A stretch of DNA of 64,000 nt from Coptis chinensis (Eukaryota > Streptophyta > Magnoliopsida > Ranunculales > Ranunculaceae): assembly GCA_015680905.1 (NCBI GenBank), contig CM027384.1:64053001-64117000 (forward strand). The letters are read 5' to 3'. The position numbers were made by a program, and so were the translations under genes. Under the pieces are notes generated by a model. That model was not told the DNA's origin and searched no databases. It saw nothing but the letters and a program-made list of their open reading frames with translations. Shown piece by piece: positions 34,040 to 44,788 of this stretch (position 1 is its first letter; each line of letters opens with the position of its first letter).

Positions 34040-37000
34040 ACATGAACGTGTCCTACGAACGGGTGTCGTTATATTAAATTATTCTAAAAAATATTAACAA
34101 CTATGCATAGCTATGAGATATGAAAATTATATTAATTACTCATTTAAATTTCTTGCACCACTCTCTATAAAAAGGAATCATCAAACCTTGATAAAACTCA
34201 TCAACTTCTTTTTATTGTTAGGTTTAACAATAGAAGTTTGATTAAGTTTTGTGAGAATGCCAAATGTGGCGAAGATATATAATATTGAAGCTACTTGAAT
34301 GGCAAGACATTCCCAATCACAATAAAAGAATTATGATAAACACTACTTAAAATGCAAAACTATATTTGTCGAGACATTTATTCTCCCTACATATAATACA
34401 AATATGTTTTAGGGTTATTAGTTTAATGCATTTGCATCAAGTTTCTGATTTTCCATTAATTATTCTTTAAGGTTAGTTTAATGTAATACGTTGCATCCAG
34501 TTTCCACTTTCTCATTAATTATTCTTTGAAGTTAGTTCAATGCAGTTGCATTAAATTTTCGATTTTCCGTTAATTATTATTTGAGGTTAGTTCAGTGCAA
34601 TTGCATCCACTTTATGATTTCCCGTTAGTTATTCATTAAGGTTAATTCAGTACAGTTGCATCCAGTTTTCGATGTTTCGTTAATTAGTATTTGAGATTAG
34701 TTCATTGCATTTGCATCAAGGTTCCAATCTCCCGTTAATTAATCTTTGAGGTTAGTTCAATACATATGCACCCAGTTTTTGATTTACTGTTAATTGTTTT
34801 TCTAAGTTAGTTCGATAGTTTACAATTTCTATATGGTTTGCATAGATGTAGAGTCTATTTTTATAAACTCACTTTCGTTTTGGGTTCCTAATTACTCGTA
34901 ATTACTCATGTGAGAAGGCTAAAAAAACGGACATATATGCTTTGAGGTCAGTGCGATGCAGTTACATCCGACTTCCGATTTCCAGTTAACTATTTTTTGA
35001 AGTTATTTCAATGCATTTGCATCCAATTTTTTATTTCCCGTTAGTTAATCTCTGATTTTAGTTTAATGCAATTGCATCCAGTTTTTGATTTTCCATTAAT
35101 TATTCTTTGAGGTTAGTTCAATACAGTTGCATCCAATTTCCGATTTTATGCTAATTGTTATTTGAGTTAGTTCAATGCATTTGCATCAAGTTTTCGATTT
35201 CTCATTAACTATTTTTTGAGGTTAGTTCAATGCAGTTACATCAAATTTATAATTTCCTGTTAATTATTCATTTATGCTAGTTTAGTGTAGTTTCATCCAT
35301 TTTTCAATGTTTCGTTAATTAGTCTTTGATATTAGTTCATTGCATTTGGATCCAGTTTCCGATTTCCCATTAATAACTCTTTAATGCTAGTTCAATACAT
35401 CTGCATCTAGTTTCTGATTATTTATGTTTTGAGGTTAATTCGATGCAATTATATCCGGTTTCTGATTTCCCATTAATTATTCTTTGAGATTATTTCAATG
35501 CATTTGCATTTAGTTTCCGATTTCCCACCAATTATTCTATGAGGTTAGTTCAATGCAGTTGCATTCGGTTTTTGATTTTATGTTAATTATTTTTTGAGAT
35601 TAGTTTAATGCATTTGCATCCAGTTTCCGATTGCCCATTAATTATTATATGAGGTTGTTTGATGTATTTGCATATCGTTTCCGATTTCCGGTTAAATATT
35701 TTTCAAGGATTTGCATCCAATTTCTAATTTTCCGTTAGTTATCATATGACGTTAATTTAATGCAATTGCATCTAGTTTCCGATTTCCAATTAATTACTTT
35801 TTGAGTTTAGTTTGTTGCATTTAAATAAAGTTCCCAATTTTCTGTTAATTACTCTTTGAGCTCAGTTATGTATTTGAATCCAGTTTTCGATTTTCTTTTA
35901 ATTATCCAATGTGGTGTGTAATACCAACTTCTACTGATCCATCTGTAATGTCCATGCAAACATGACATAAAAAGTAAATTATGCTTGATGTACTATGTGG
36001 GATTATCGAAGATTATCCAGCTCCCAATTTCCCATTAATTATTCTTTAAATTATGCATGACTCACTATGTGGAATCTTCAAAGATTATTTACAAACGGGT
36101 GTTGTTATATTAATTATTCTGAAAAATATTTGCAAATATATAGAACTATTATATATTAATATTATATTGATCACTCAACCAAATTTCTTATAACGTGAAA
36201 GCCTCACTCTCCATTAAAATAAAGAACTCATCTTTGATCAAACTCTTCAACTTCATTTTGGTGTTTAATAAAAGAAGTTTGATTAAAGTTTTGTGAGATT
36301 GCCTAATAAGATGAAATTCATATATATTGAAGCTACTTGAATAGCAAGGAGTTCCTAATCATACAGAAAGAGATAAGATAAACATCATTTTAAATGCAAA
36401 ACTATACTTATCGAGACATTCCCATAACATATAACCCAACTATGTTTTGAGATTAGTTCAATGCTTTTGCATCCAGTTTCTGATTTTCCGTTATTTATAT
36501 TTTGCGGTTAGTTCAATGCAGTTGCATCCAATTTCCAATTCCCATTATTTATTTTTTTGAGATCAGTTCAATGTAGTTGCACCCAATTTCTGATTTCTCA
36601 TTAATTATTTTTTTCGGTTAGTTCAATACATTTGCATCCAATTTTCAATTTTCTATTAATTGTTCTTTGAGGTCAGTTCAATGCATTTGCATCCAATTTC
36701 TGATTTCCTATTAATTATTCTGTAAGATTAGTTTAATGCATTTGCATCCAGTTTCTGATTTCTCATTTATTATTTGAGGTTTATTATTCTGTAAGATTAG
36801 TTTAATGCATTTGCATCCAGTTCCTGTTAATTATTTCTTGAGGTTAGTTCAATGCATTTGCATCCAGTTTATTTTTTTAGATTAGTTCAGTGCAGTTGCA
36901 TCCGGTTTCCTATTTCCTATTAATTATTTTTTAAGATTAGTTCCACACATTTGCATCATGTTTCCAATTTATAATTAATTTTTCTTTGAGGTTAGTTTAA

Positions 37001-37335
37001 TCCAGTTGCATCCAATTTCTGATTTCCCGTTAATTTAATCTTTGAGGGTTAACTCAATGCATTTGCATCTAGTTTCTAATTTTTCGACAATTATTTATTT
37101 ATATTAGTTTGATGTATTTGCATCTAAGTTTTGATTTTCCGTTAATTATTCTTTGAGGTTAGTTTAATACAGTTATATCCATATTCCAATTTTCTATTAA
37201 TTACTTTTTAATATTAGTTTAATGCTTGCATTTGCATCCAGTTTCCGATTTCCTGTTAAATATTATTTGAAGTTAGTTCGATGCATTTGCATCCAATTTT
37301 CGGTTCCCCATTAATTGTTTTTTGACGTTAGTTTC
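34040..37335. repeat. Two-copy higher-order repeat, about 2.05 kb period
   Basis: A unique lead of about 380 bp precedes each minisatellite block: 34050-34430 and 36095-36480. Shared words include ATATTGAAGCTACTTGAAT, GAAGTTTGATTAA and ATGCAAAACTATA. The second copy has fewer 55-bp units. The whole segment was therefore duplicated in tandem after the minisatellite formed. Confidence 0.82.
34420..37335. repeat. 55-bp minisatellite, about 40 degenerate copies
   Basis: The unit is about 55 bp, with a core TTAGTTCAATGCATTTGCAT followed by CCAGTTTCCGATTTCCCG and a TTAATTATTCTTTGAGG spacer. One block covers about 34420-35900, the second about 36430-37335. Copies diverge by substitutions and short indels. 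The core word is close to a palindrome (ATGCAtttGCAT). No open frame runs through it. Confidence 0.92.
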
Positions 37336-37847
37336 ATTCAGTATTATATTTTTTTTTAAATATTTGTCATTATTGCTTTGCAGTTATTTTTTTTTTCATT
37401 TTCTATTATATATTTTGTGATGTTATTTTTTATATAATTGTTTTTAACTATGTTTTGAGGCTGTGTTAAGGATATATTCGAAATAAGTCGGTGTTTTATT
37501 ATAGACACTAAAATTGTATGATTTGTAATAGGGAATTAGTTTCTACAAATCACCTATTTTTTAGCAATTTTTTTTATTTGATCAAATATATAATAATTGG
37601 AACACTGAAAGTGTTTGATTCGTAATAGGAAATTACCTTTTACAAATCACCTATTTTTTTGCAATTTTTTTTATTTGATCAAATATATAAGAATTAGAAA
37701 TACACTCAAACTCTCCAAAGAGGTTCCATATACGTGGGATTATAGGCTATTAGAAAAGACTGTCTTTCATATTAGAGTGTCACATAGGAGAGAGAAAATC
37801 CTCTATTATAAGTGTTTGTTTTAGTATATAGACAAAGTTTTAGACCC

Positions 37848-38105
37848 GACCATATGGCCGAAATCATTTCTAAAATTCATATCCCCTAAATTTTTGTGAG
37901 GAATTCAATGACGGATAATTATTAGCATAAGTTTTTGGAATTGATTTAGCAATGTTTTCTTATTGGAGTCGTATAGACCCGGCAATATAGCCGGAATCAT
38001 TTCTAAAATTCACATCTTCTAAATTTTTGTGAAGAATTCAATGACTGATAATTATTAGCATAAGTTTTTTGAGTTGATTTAGCAATGTTTTCTTATTAGA
38101 GTCGT
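37848..38105. repeat. Tandem pair of about 125-135-bp units
   Basis: TAGACCCGACCATATGGCCG and TAGACCCGGCAATATAGCCG each start a unit that continues GAATCATTTCTAAAATTCA and ends in GCAATGTTTTCTTATT. Each unit starts with a short hairpin (ACCCGGC-AATAT-AGCCGG type) similar in layout to the Helitron 3' ends nearby. Confidence 0.75.
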
Positions 38106-38238
38106 AAAAAAATTTCTTGTCAGATGTTGATTGACTTATTAGAGTTGTGTTGTATTAGGAAACTTCTTAAAATTAAGAGTTCATGTTGTATTATGAAAAT
38201 TCTTATGATTAATTAAGAGCGTCGACGTGGCATACCTA

Positions 38239-38724
38239 TCTATATCTATATCTTAATATTAAAGCTCCCACAAGGGGTATTTTTCGAGCTCTATTAAAAT
38301 TCCACGTCATCTCCTATTAAAATCGGAATTTCTCTCCTATTAAAACAGAAATTTCTCTCCTATTTGAAAAACGGGAATATTTTTTTACAACGGGAATTCC
38401 TCTCCTATTATAACGGGAATTCATCTCTTATTAAAACAAATTATAGCACTTCTGATTAAAGCGGGAATCATTCTCCTATTAAAATGGGAATTCCTCCCCT
38501 ATTGAAAAGGAAAAATCTAGCATATCTAATTAAAACGAGAATTATTCTCCTATTAAAACATGATCTCTCTCCCAATTGAAAAAAAATGGGTTTTTAAAAC
38601 TTAATTAAAACAATTTGTTAGAAAATTAAAAAAGATTAGCGACTAAAATGGTAGTTCCAATTTTCTAAAAAAAATCTAAATATTTTCAAAAGAGTCGGTG
38701 CGTATGCACGGGCCTACAGACTAG
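38239..38724 (+). mobile_element. Small Helitron, first of a head-to-tail pair
   Basis: Starts TCTATATCTATATCTTAATA after host A (CATACCTA) and ends with the hairpin GTGCGTATGCAC, then CTAG at 38721-38724. The interior is a series of GGGAATTCCTCTCCTATT-like units. It has no coding capacity. Its 3' end touches the 5' TC of the next copy with no base between. Confidence 0.83.
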
Positions 38725-39540
38725 TCTTAATATTAAAGCTCTCACATGAAGTATTTTCGAGCTCTATTAAAATTCCACATCATCATCTTCTATTAAAACG
38801 GGAATTCCTCTCCTATTGATTTTTTTTAGGCACTTCTAATTAAAACATAAATCATTCTCCTATTAAAATGGAAATTCTTCATCTATTAGAAGAAAAAAAA
38901 TTCTAGCACTTCTGATTAAAACATGAATCATTCTTTTATTAAAACGATACCTCTCCCCCAGTTAAAAAACAGGTTTTTAAAACTTAATTAAAATAATTTG
39001 TTGAGAAATTAAAACGAGTTAGCGACGAAAATATGTATCACGATTTGTTAGAAACTATATATATACTAGCTTGTATGCCCGTGCATACGCACCGGATCTT
39101 TTGAAAATATTTATATTTTAAAAAAAAAAATGGGACTACCATTATACTGTTTTAGTCGCTAACCTGTTTTAATTTTCTAACAAATTGCTTTAAATTAAGT
39201 TTTAAAAACCCGTTTTTTCAATTGGGAGAGAAATTTTGTTTTAATAAGAGAATGATTCCCGTTTTAATTAGATACGCTAGATTTCCGCTTAATTTTCAAT
39301 AGGGGAGGAATTCTCATTTTAATAGGATAAGGATTCATGTTTTAATTAAAAGTGTTAGAAATAATAGAAAATAAATTCCCGTTTTTCAAATAAGAGAGAA
39401 ATTCTCGTTTTAATAGGAGATGACGTGAAATTTTAATTAAGCTCGAAAATACCCCTCGTAGGAGCTTTATATATATATATATACAATTGTTGAGCATGTT
39501 TTTAAAAGAGCCGGTGCGTATGCGCGGGTCTACTTTCTAG
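38725..39540 (+). mobile_element. Small Helitron, second of the pair, with a nested copy
   Basis: Starts TCTTAATATTAAAGCTCTCA and ends GGTGCGTATGCGCGGG...TTTCTAG at 39540, followed by host T (TGTCTCAAG). The internal sequence parallels the first copy until 39065, where a reversed copy is inserted, and resumes near 39484. Host sequence on both sides joins to give the motif CATACCTATGTCTCAAG, which stands intact at 39600-39620. Confidence 0.82.
39066..39483 (-). mobile_element. Small Helitron of the same family, minus strand, nested
   Basis: On the minus strand it ends GGTGCGTATGCACGGGC...CTAG, with the CTAG at 39066-39069. The body is the reverse of the neighbouring copies. Its 5' end runs into a TA microsatellite at about 39468-39483, so that border is approximate. 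Confidence 0.78.
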
Positions 39541-39687
39541 TGTCTCAAGAAAGCACCACCTTAGGAAACTTCTTATGATTAATTAAGAGTGTACACGTGG
39601 CATACCTATGTCTCAAGAAAGTGCCACCTAAAAAAGAGATTGTCCACATAATAGAGAGAGGTGATAGTAGATTTAAGGTCTAAGTCC
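39541..39687. other. Host tandem repeat with the Helitron empty site
   Basis: AACTTCTTATGATTAATTAA and GTGGCATACCTATGTCTCAAG follow the Helitron array and duplicate the sequence that flanks it on the left (about 38175-38238). The undisturbed copy shows the pre-insertion target. Confidence 0.8.
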
Positions 39688-39974
39688 TTAGAGCATCTCT
39701 AGGTGGTGGTAGCATACTCTTCAAATTTGAAGAATGCGACCACAGAATCTGGTAGCAAATTTCGACCAACTCTAGGTGGTCGCAAATTCGTGGTCGCAAA
39801 ATTCATTGTAGACCTACCCTGCATTACATTATAGTCTTGCGCCAATAATATCATCTGTCGCTACGACAAGACTAATGTCGCGTGCTATGTTTTATATAAT
39901 GTCGCCCGACAGTCGGACTTTTGTCATTTTATAAATTTTTTTTCAACTCAGTCACTCTAGTTAATAGGAAAAAA

Positions 39975-41511
39975 ATGAGTTCCAACGACGAATCCGTCTA
40001 TAATAACCAAACACGATGGAGTGGTGGCGGTGAGGAAGAAGAAAACAGTGCATATGTTTGGGATAGTATTTCTGGTATCAAGGCTGCATACATTACACCG
40101 TTGACTACTGATTCAGGATTGTAGTTTTTGATAGATTATTTGTCACTTGATTCCGATGATGGTCAAGCACATGTTGATGAGTATGTAAGAGCTTTCTGTA
40201 TGTATTTGATGGGTGTCTTCTTTTTTCCTTCTGGCCATTCCACGATTAACTTGGGATATCTAGCTAACTTTGAGCACTTGCATGAGTTGGGTATTGATTT
40301 TGGTGGAGCCATATAATCGTCATTTGTTATGTTGTTTAGATAGGGCTTCTCGACAGACTGGTGTTGTCAGTAGTCCCCAGATGGGAGGGTTTGTCATTCT
40401 CTTAGAGGTATGGTTTTATGAGTATTTCCGTGCTGCAAATCCTATCCTCACAGAGTATACCGATGAGAGGCCTAGGCTCAGGGCTTGGCACGGACCTTGT
40501 CGAGCTCGTCTGACCAGTGAGATCAGTCATAACATAACTTCTGTCCGAACCCAAATCGAGCTTAGCACACAGGCTTCTATTGTTTGGAGGCCTTGGAGGA
40601 CATCTGTGCACATCATCAAATGATATGAGATATGCATTGTTCATTTCTCATAGGAGGATGGTATTCACTTGTGGGAGTGATATGGAGTGGTATTTAGGGG
40701 ATAGATGTTACAGACAGCTCACACCATGCTTTGGTATCCCTCCTGATCCGCCTACCCATGTATCAGAGGCTAAAGACATGACCTTAGAGCAAGTCACCGA
40801 GAGTAACATGCATTGGACTTGGCTACAGGCTTCTGACCTAGTTACATTGCAGACTTATGAGCAGTACTACCGTTACTGGTTTAGGGTGTCTATTGGTCAT
40901 TTGCTCCCAGCTGTAGGTCGTACAGGCAACATTCATACGGTTAGCAATTTGGGTGTCAGACGTGAATTCCAGATTGGCCAGCCGTCACAGCCGACGTTTC
41001 AGCCTGGACCTGTGCACACATTTGTTCCAGCGCCAGATCCCCCTCAGTCAGAGTGGCCTTGGGTTTTCAGTTTGAGCGATCCGAGTGGCCAGACAATTTA
41101 CCAGCCCATTTCTTCTATTGATGCCACTCGCGTCGTACAGTTAGAGCCTAACCTTGGACATCTATCTCTAGTAATTATTTTTATTGGTTTTGTTTTATTA
41201 TTTTGGTTTATTATGAAAATGTCATAAATTATTAATGAATAATTATTTCAGGATGACCTACGCATGAGATATGAGACAAACATTCGTGTAAATGATGGCT
41301 TGCGCTCCTCGGTATTCGCCTACAATGTTGAGAGAGAGAGACTTCTTTCCCAGGCTCATGTGGATTATGACGATTTGCAACGCCAGATTGATGAGTTCTG
41401 AGGCTCGATTGATCGCACACAAGGTGAGTTCATCACAAAGATGGACAGACGGAGAGTTCAAAGACAATGACAGTCGAGGAGGAGTTCACGGCAGAGAAGG
41501 CGTATGTAGGA
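39975..41511 (+). pseudogene. Plant mobile domain (PMD) protein in the Harbinger element, disrupted
   Basis: The start MSSNDESVYNNQTRW is followed by an acidic stretch, a TAG at 40122, then HVDEYVRAFCMYLMGVFFFP, INLGYLANFEHLHELG and FGGA. After a frameshift near 40310 come YNRHLLCCLDRASRQTG, GGFVILLEVWFYEYF and WRPW. A second shift near 40600 leads to FTCGSDMEWYLGDRCYRQ and a Pro-rich tail. A likely intron (41171-41251, GT-AG) joins a coiled-coil-like end with RMRYETNIRV and RERLLSQAHVDYDDLQRQID. This order matches the plant mobile domain (aminotransferase-like PMD, as in MAIN/MAIL1 and some transposons). Its job in a transposon is unknown; one stop and two frameshifts disable it. Confidence 0.75.
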
Positions 41512-41534
41512 TAGTCGAGGAGGTTGTTGTATGA

Positions 41535-41870
41535 CGATTATTATTATGTTGTGTAATTTAGAATTGTTCATTTGATCATTTTGATATATTGTGTGATTAT
41601 TATTATGTTGTGTGATATGTTGTGTGGTTATTATTATGTTGTGTGATTTAGAATTTACTTCATTTGATTTAGCAAATGAATTACAATTTTATTAATAGAA
41701 ACGACAACTAATACATGATTGCAAAACATAAAATAAAAATAAATAAATAAAAAATAACTATTACATATCACCCTTTTATTACATACTACTAGAGTTACTC
41801 TAATTATCTAATAAATAAATAAAAGATAACTAATACATGATTACAACAATCAATGTCGGTCACCCCTAAT
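41535..41870. other. Gap between the two Harbinger genes
   Basis: AT-rich convergent intergenic region with repeated TGTGTGATTATTATTATGTT words near 41590-41650. It probably holds both 3' ends. Confidence 0.5.
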
Positions 41871-41873
41871 GCT

Positions 41874-43188
41874 CTATAGATGCTCGACAAGGTCGCTTTT
41901 AAGTCTATCATGCATAGTCTTTGATTGAACTCGTAGAGTCCCTTCAATGTAGTGTTCCCGAGTAGGTGGGATCTGTGGTTGCCCTTCTGGATCAAGAATG
42001 TACCTCCTCATTTCATAATTTTTATTCTTAGCTCCGATTACCATATTGTGCAATATGATACATGCTCTCATAACGGTACCCATTGTCTCCACATACCATA
42101 ATTTGCAAGCTTTTGCCAAAATACCAAATTTAGCTTGCAAAACCCCAAAAGCTCTTTCAATATCTTTTCTTGCAGCTTCTTGCATCGTTGCGAACCACTT
42201 CGTCTTTAGAGCATTAGGGTTTGAAATTGTTTGTATAAATGCCGCGATAGTCGGGATAGATACCATCGACTAAATAATAACCCATATTATAGCTATCTGC
42301 TGATTTACATCAAAAGAAACGGTAGAGAAGTACCATTGATCACGTGCTCAAATACCGGTGAGTTGTCCAACACGTTGATGTCATTGTGTGACCACGCATC
42401 CCAAAGAAAGAATGTCATATCCACAGGTCTTCGGTTGCAAATGCACCTTCCGAGAATAACGATGGTTTTCCAGAACGACCACTGTAAGCACCTTGCCATC
42501 CAGTTGGACAATTATGTCATTCCCAATGCATACAATCAATGCTTCCCAACATACCCGGCCATCCACGTGTGGCAGAATGTGCAAGCAAGTGTTCTGTATC
42601 TGCAATATTTGGCCTTCGCAAGTAGACTTAACCGTACAATTTGATAATTGCATCACAGAAATGCCTCAAAGCCTGGTTTCCACTTTGCTCGGAAATGTAT
42701 AATTGATCGTCAAGTTGATCAGACACCGTGCCATAACCAAGAATACGCAAAGCTGCAGCCACCTTGACCAGAGGATCTATACCAGGTTTACCAGCATTGT
42801 TAACTTTATGCTGAAAAAACTTAAAATGAGTCTGAATATCGTTGAAGATGTGAAGAAATAAAGATTTTTTCATACGAAAGCGCCGTTTGAAATCCTCTTT
42901 CGGAAAGACAGGACGATCGACGAAGTAGTTGTTCTTCAAGATTTCCAAAGTCAGAGCATATTTTCTATGTTTAATTTTTCGACCCTTCTTTGAACCACCA
43001 TGTGGTGCCTTCGGAGCATGTACTTGTGCTTGTGCAAGTACAGCCAAAGTGTGTTTCATAAGGGGCATGGCGTTAACAAATTCTTCATCAAGACTATCTA
43101 CCGAGTCTTCCGCTGGATGAGATGAAGAAGAAGACAACGATGAAGATGAAGACTGAAGCGGAAATATCTCATATACTTCATGATCCAT
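41874..43188 (-). pseudogene. PIF/Harbinger DDE transposase, disrupted
   Basis: The likely start is MDHEVYEIFPLQ (43188). A Ser-rich head, the basic GSKKGRKIKHRKYA and a helical region (FPKEDFKRRFRMKKSLFLHI) lead to the DDE_Tnp_4 core. A TAA at about 42626 breaks the frame after KLYG. The core continues in frame with MLGSIDCMHWE (first Asp), a TGA, then CPTGWQGAYSGRSGKPS and another TGA. Past a frameshift come the YNMGYYL.DGIYP region (second Asp) and 42266-41874, with WFATMQEAARKDIERAFGVLQ (the Glu) and ACIILHNMVI. With three stops and at least one frameshift it is inactive. Confidence 0.9.
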
Positions 43189-43344
43189 TTTTTCGCAATG
43201 TGTGTGTTGTTTGTTAAGGATTGATGTGAAATGGTTGAGTTGTTTGATACAAATGTTTGAGTTGAGTGTGTGTAAAATGAAGAAGGAGATGAGTGTAGAT
43301 ATAGAAGGTAGAAATCCGGCCATTTTTTGTCCCTTTTTTGCCCG

Positions 43345-43485
43345 TTGGAGCACGCGACAGTAGGAGTGGCGCGCGCCAGTAGTAGTGGCGTGCGACAGTG
43401 GTAATGGCGCGGCTTTGTTGTGGTCAAAGTAAAAAAAGTGGCGCGATATTAGTACTGGCGCGCGACATTACTATTGTCACTCCGC
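43345..43485. repeat. GC-rich subterminal repeats of the Harbinger element
   Basis: Words of the type GTGGCGCGCGACAGTAGTAG recur four to five times. Shorter relatives (GTCGCGTG, GTCGCCCGACAG) occur near the left end at 39850-39920. Subterminal repeats often bind transposase; here this is inference. Confidence 0.6.
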
Positions 43486-43737
43486 ATCCGCATCCAAATT
43501 GCCAAATTTGCGAACAAGAATGCGAACAAGTAGGTGATGCGACCACGAATGCGACCACCTAGAGTTGGAATTCCGGAAAATTTCGACGCATTTCTTCAAA
43601 TTTGAAGAATGCGACCACGAATGCGTCCACCTAGAGATGCTCTTATCTTATAGATTTGTATTCAATTGGGCTTTTGGGGCCATTGACTACCCTATCAAAG
43701 CGTACAATAGCGCAAGTTGGGGCTATGTAATGCAATT

Positions 43738-43742
43738 GCGGG

Positions 43743-43785
<43 letters not shown>

Positions 43786-43810
43786 GCGTGTTCGATCCAC
43801 GCTCACCGCA
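43738..43810 (+). tRNA. tRNA-Phe (GAA), nuclear
   Basis: This 73-nt sequence folds as a full cloverleaf: GCGGGGA pairs with TCACCGC, the D arm has TAGCTCAGTTGGGAGAGC, the anticodon loop is CTGAAGA with GAA at 43771-43773, and the T arm holds GTTCGATCC. It appears to match the standard plant nuclear tRNA-Phe gene. There is no encoded CCA and no intron. A CAA start motif lies at 43733-43735 just upstream, usual for plant tRNA genes. It looks intact and expressed, although it begins 95 bp after a Harbinger element. Confidence 0.97.
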
Positions 43811-43834
43811 TGTTTAATTTTCGTTAGTTTTGTG

Positions 43835-43841
43835 TTTTTTT
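43835..43841 (+). terminator. RNA polymerase III terminator of tRNA-Phe
   Basis: A run of seven T 25 nt after the tRNA. An earlier TTTT at 43818-43821 could also serve and would give a shorter trailer. Confidence 0.75.
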
Positions 43842-44788
43842 AATCTGTCGAGAGGGAAGAGATGCTCCAAGTGGGCTCGAACTGTTTTTGCTATTTGGGC
43901 CGCAGATGGATATCTAAGCTTGACATATCGTGTAGTGATAACATTTTATCATTCGTCTAAAGATGCAAACATGCCCAATATGTTAGAATTAATCTCATGG
44001 CGCTCAGCCGCTCCCCTTCTTATCCTCTTCTAGAACTTTTCACTGGCTTCAGCTTTCAAGATTTCAAGTGTGCAAAGTTATTCGGGATTGAATTCATAAG
44101 CATATCTTAATATCTTAGTGTGGTTAACTTGACATGATGGATGACTTGGTCGATTTTGGCATCAAGATCTAGGATCATTTCATACTCTCAAACTCCCATA
44201 TGTACTAGGGTTATGCCTCTTTTCATTTGTAGTTCTCTTCTTGCATGTGATTTCAATACTTTACATAATGTGAGGTTGCTTCCTGCACTATGAATTTACT
44301 TTAAATTTTTTGTTGCTGGGTCATGTTTTCAATCCCATTGTACGATATGGTTCGTTAAGAATGCTTGAGAACTTCAAAATCTACAAAGAGCCATGTATTC
44401 TCGTGCTTCTGACATTGAACAAATGTTTTAGATGGCTGGCGTGGTTCGAGCCTAAAACCTCTAGTATCATCAGCAAAAGGTTTTACCGGCTGTATTAAAT
44501 AATCAGTAGGGCAAAAAGCTCCTTAATTCATACGATTCTCCTTGTAGTAAATAAAAAATGAAAACACAAACTTGAAAAAACAAAACAAACAAACAACAAC
44601 ACTCTTAAATCTTCAGCAAAATATCCACAACTTTTTGATACATTTCTAAATTACATTATCATCTATCTTCCATGATTTTTGACAGTACTGTTGAACTGAA
44701 CAATAAATAACAGTAACCAAAATGAATATGTAAAATAACAGAATACATCCGTCTCCCAGGGAGGGTAATTTGCACAACCCCAAAATAA
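43842..44788. other. Intergenic, with the PP2A B' 3' UTR
   Basis: The right part must hold the 3' UTR of the minus-strand B' gene. No other gene or repeat was recognised; the short open frames have no domain. Confidence 0.45.

Larger units (their letters stand above)
33224..37832 (-). mobile_element. Large Helitron-like unit filled with tandem repeats
   Basis: Read on the minus strand, the 3' end is a hairpin, CCCGGGCGTATGCCCGGG (33236-33253), 8 bp before the CTAG end at 33224-33227, and the next host base is T. This fits Helitron termini. The proposed 5' end (TCTATATACTAAAACAAACA, ending at 37832) begins with TC, but the adjacent host base is G rather than the expected A. Inside are three 219-bp repeats and two long 55-bp arrays, and no Rep/helicase gene. 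The 3' end is well supported; the 5' end and the single-element view are inference. Confidence 0.6.
39691..43642. mobile_element. PIF/Harbinger element, 3,952 bp
   Basis: Starts GAGCATCTCTAGGTGG and ends CCACCTAGAGATGCTC, perfect 16-bp inverted repeats, flanked by TTA at 39688-39690 and 43643-43645. TTA/TAA duplications and these ends are typical of PIF/Harbinger. A second inverted pair lies inside: CCAACTCTAGGTGGTCGCA on the left and TGCGACCACCTAGAGTTGG on the right. TTCAAATTTGAAGAATGCGACCAC stays near both ends. It carries two convergent decayed genes. Confidence 0.93.

Noticed and set aside
34420..37335. CRISPR-like array
   Set aside because: The 55-bp units are degenerate throughout with no constant repeat and unique spacer alternation, and the context is plant nuclear DNA.
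42046..42702. Plus-strand frames in the Harbinger transposase region
   Set aside because: Antisense shadows of the transposase pseudogene, whose motifs are all on the minus strand.
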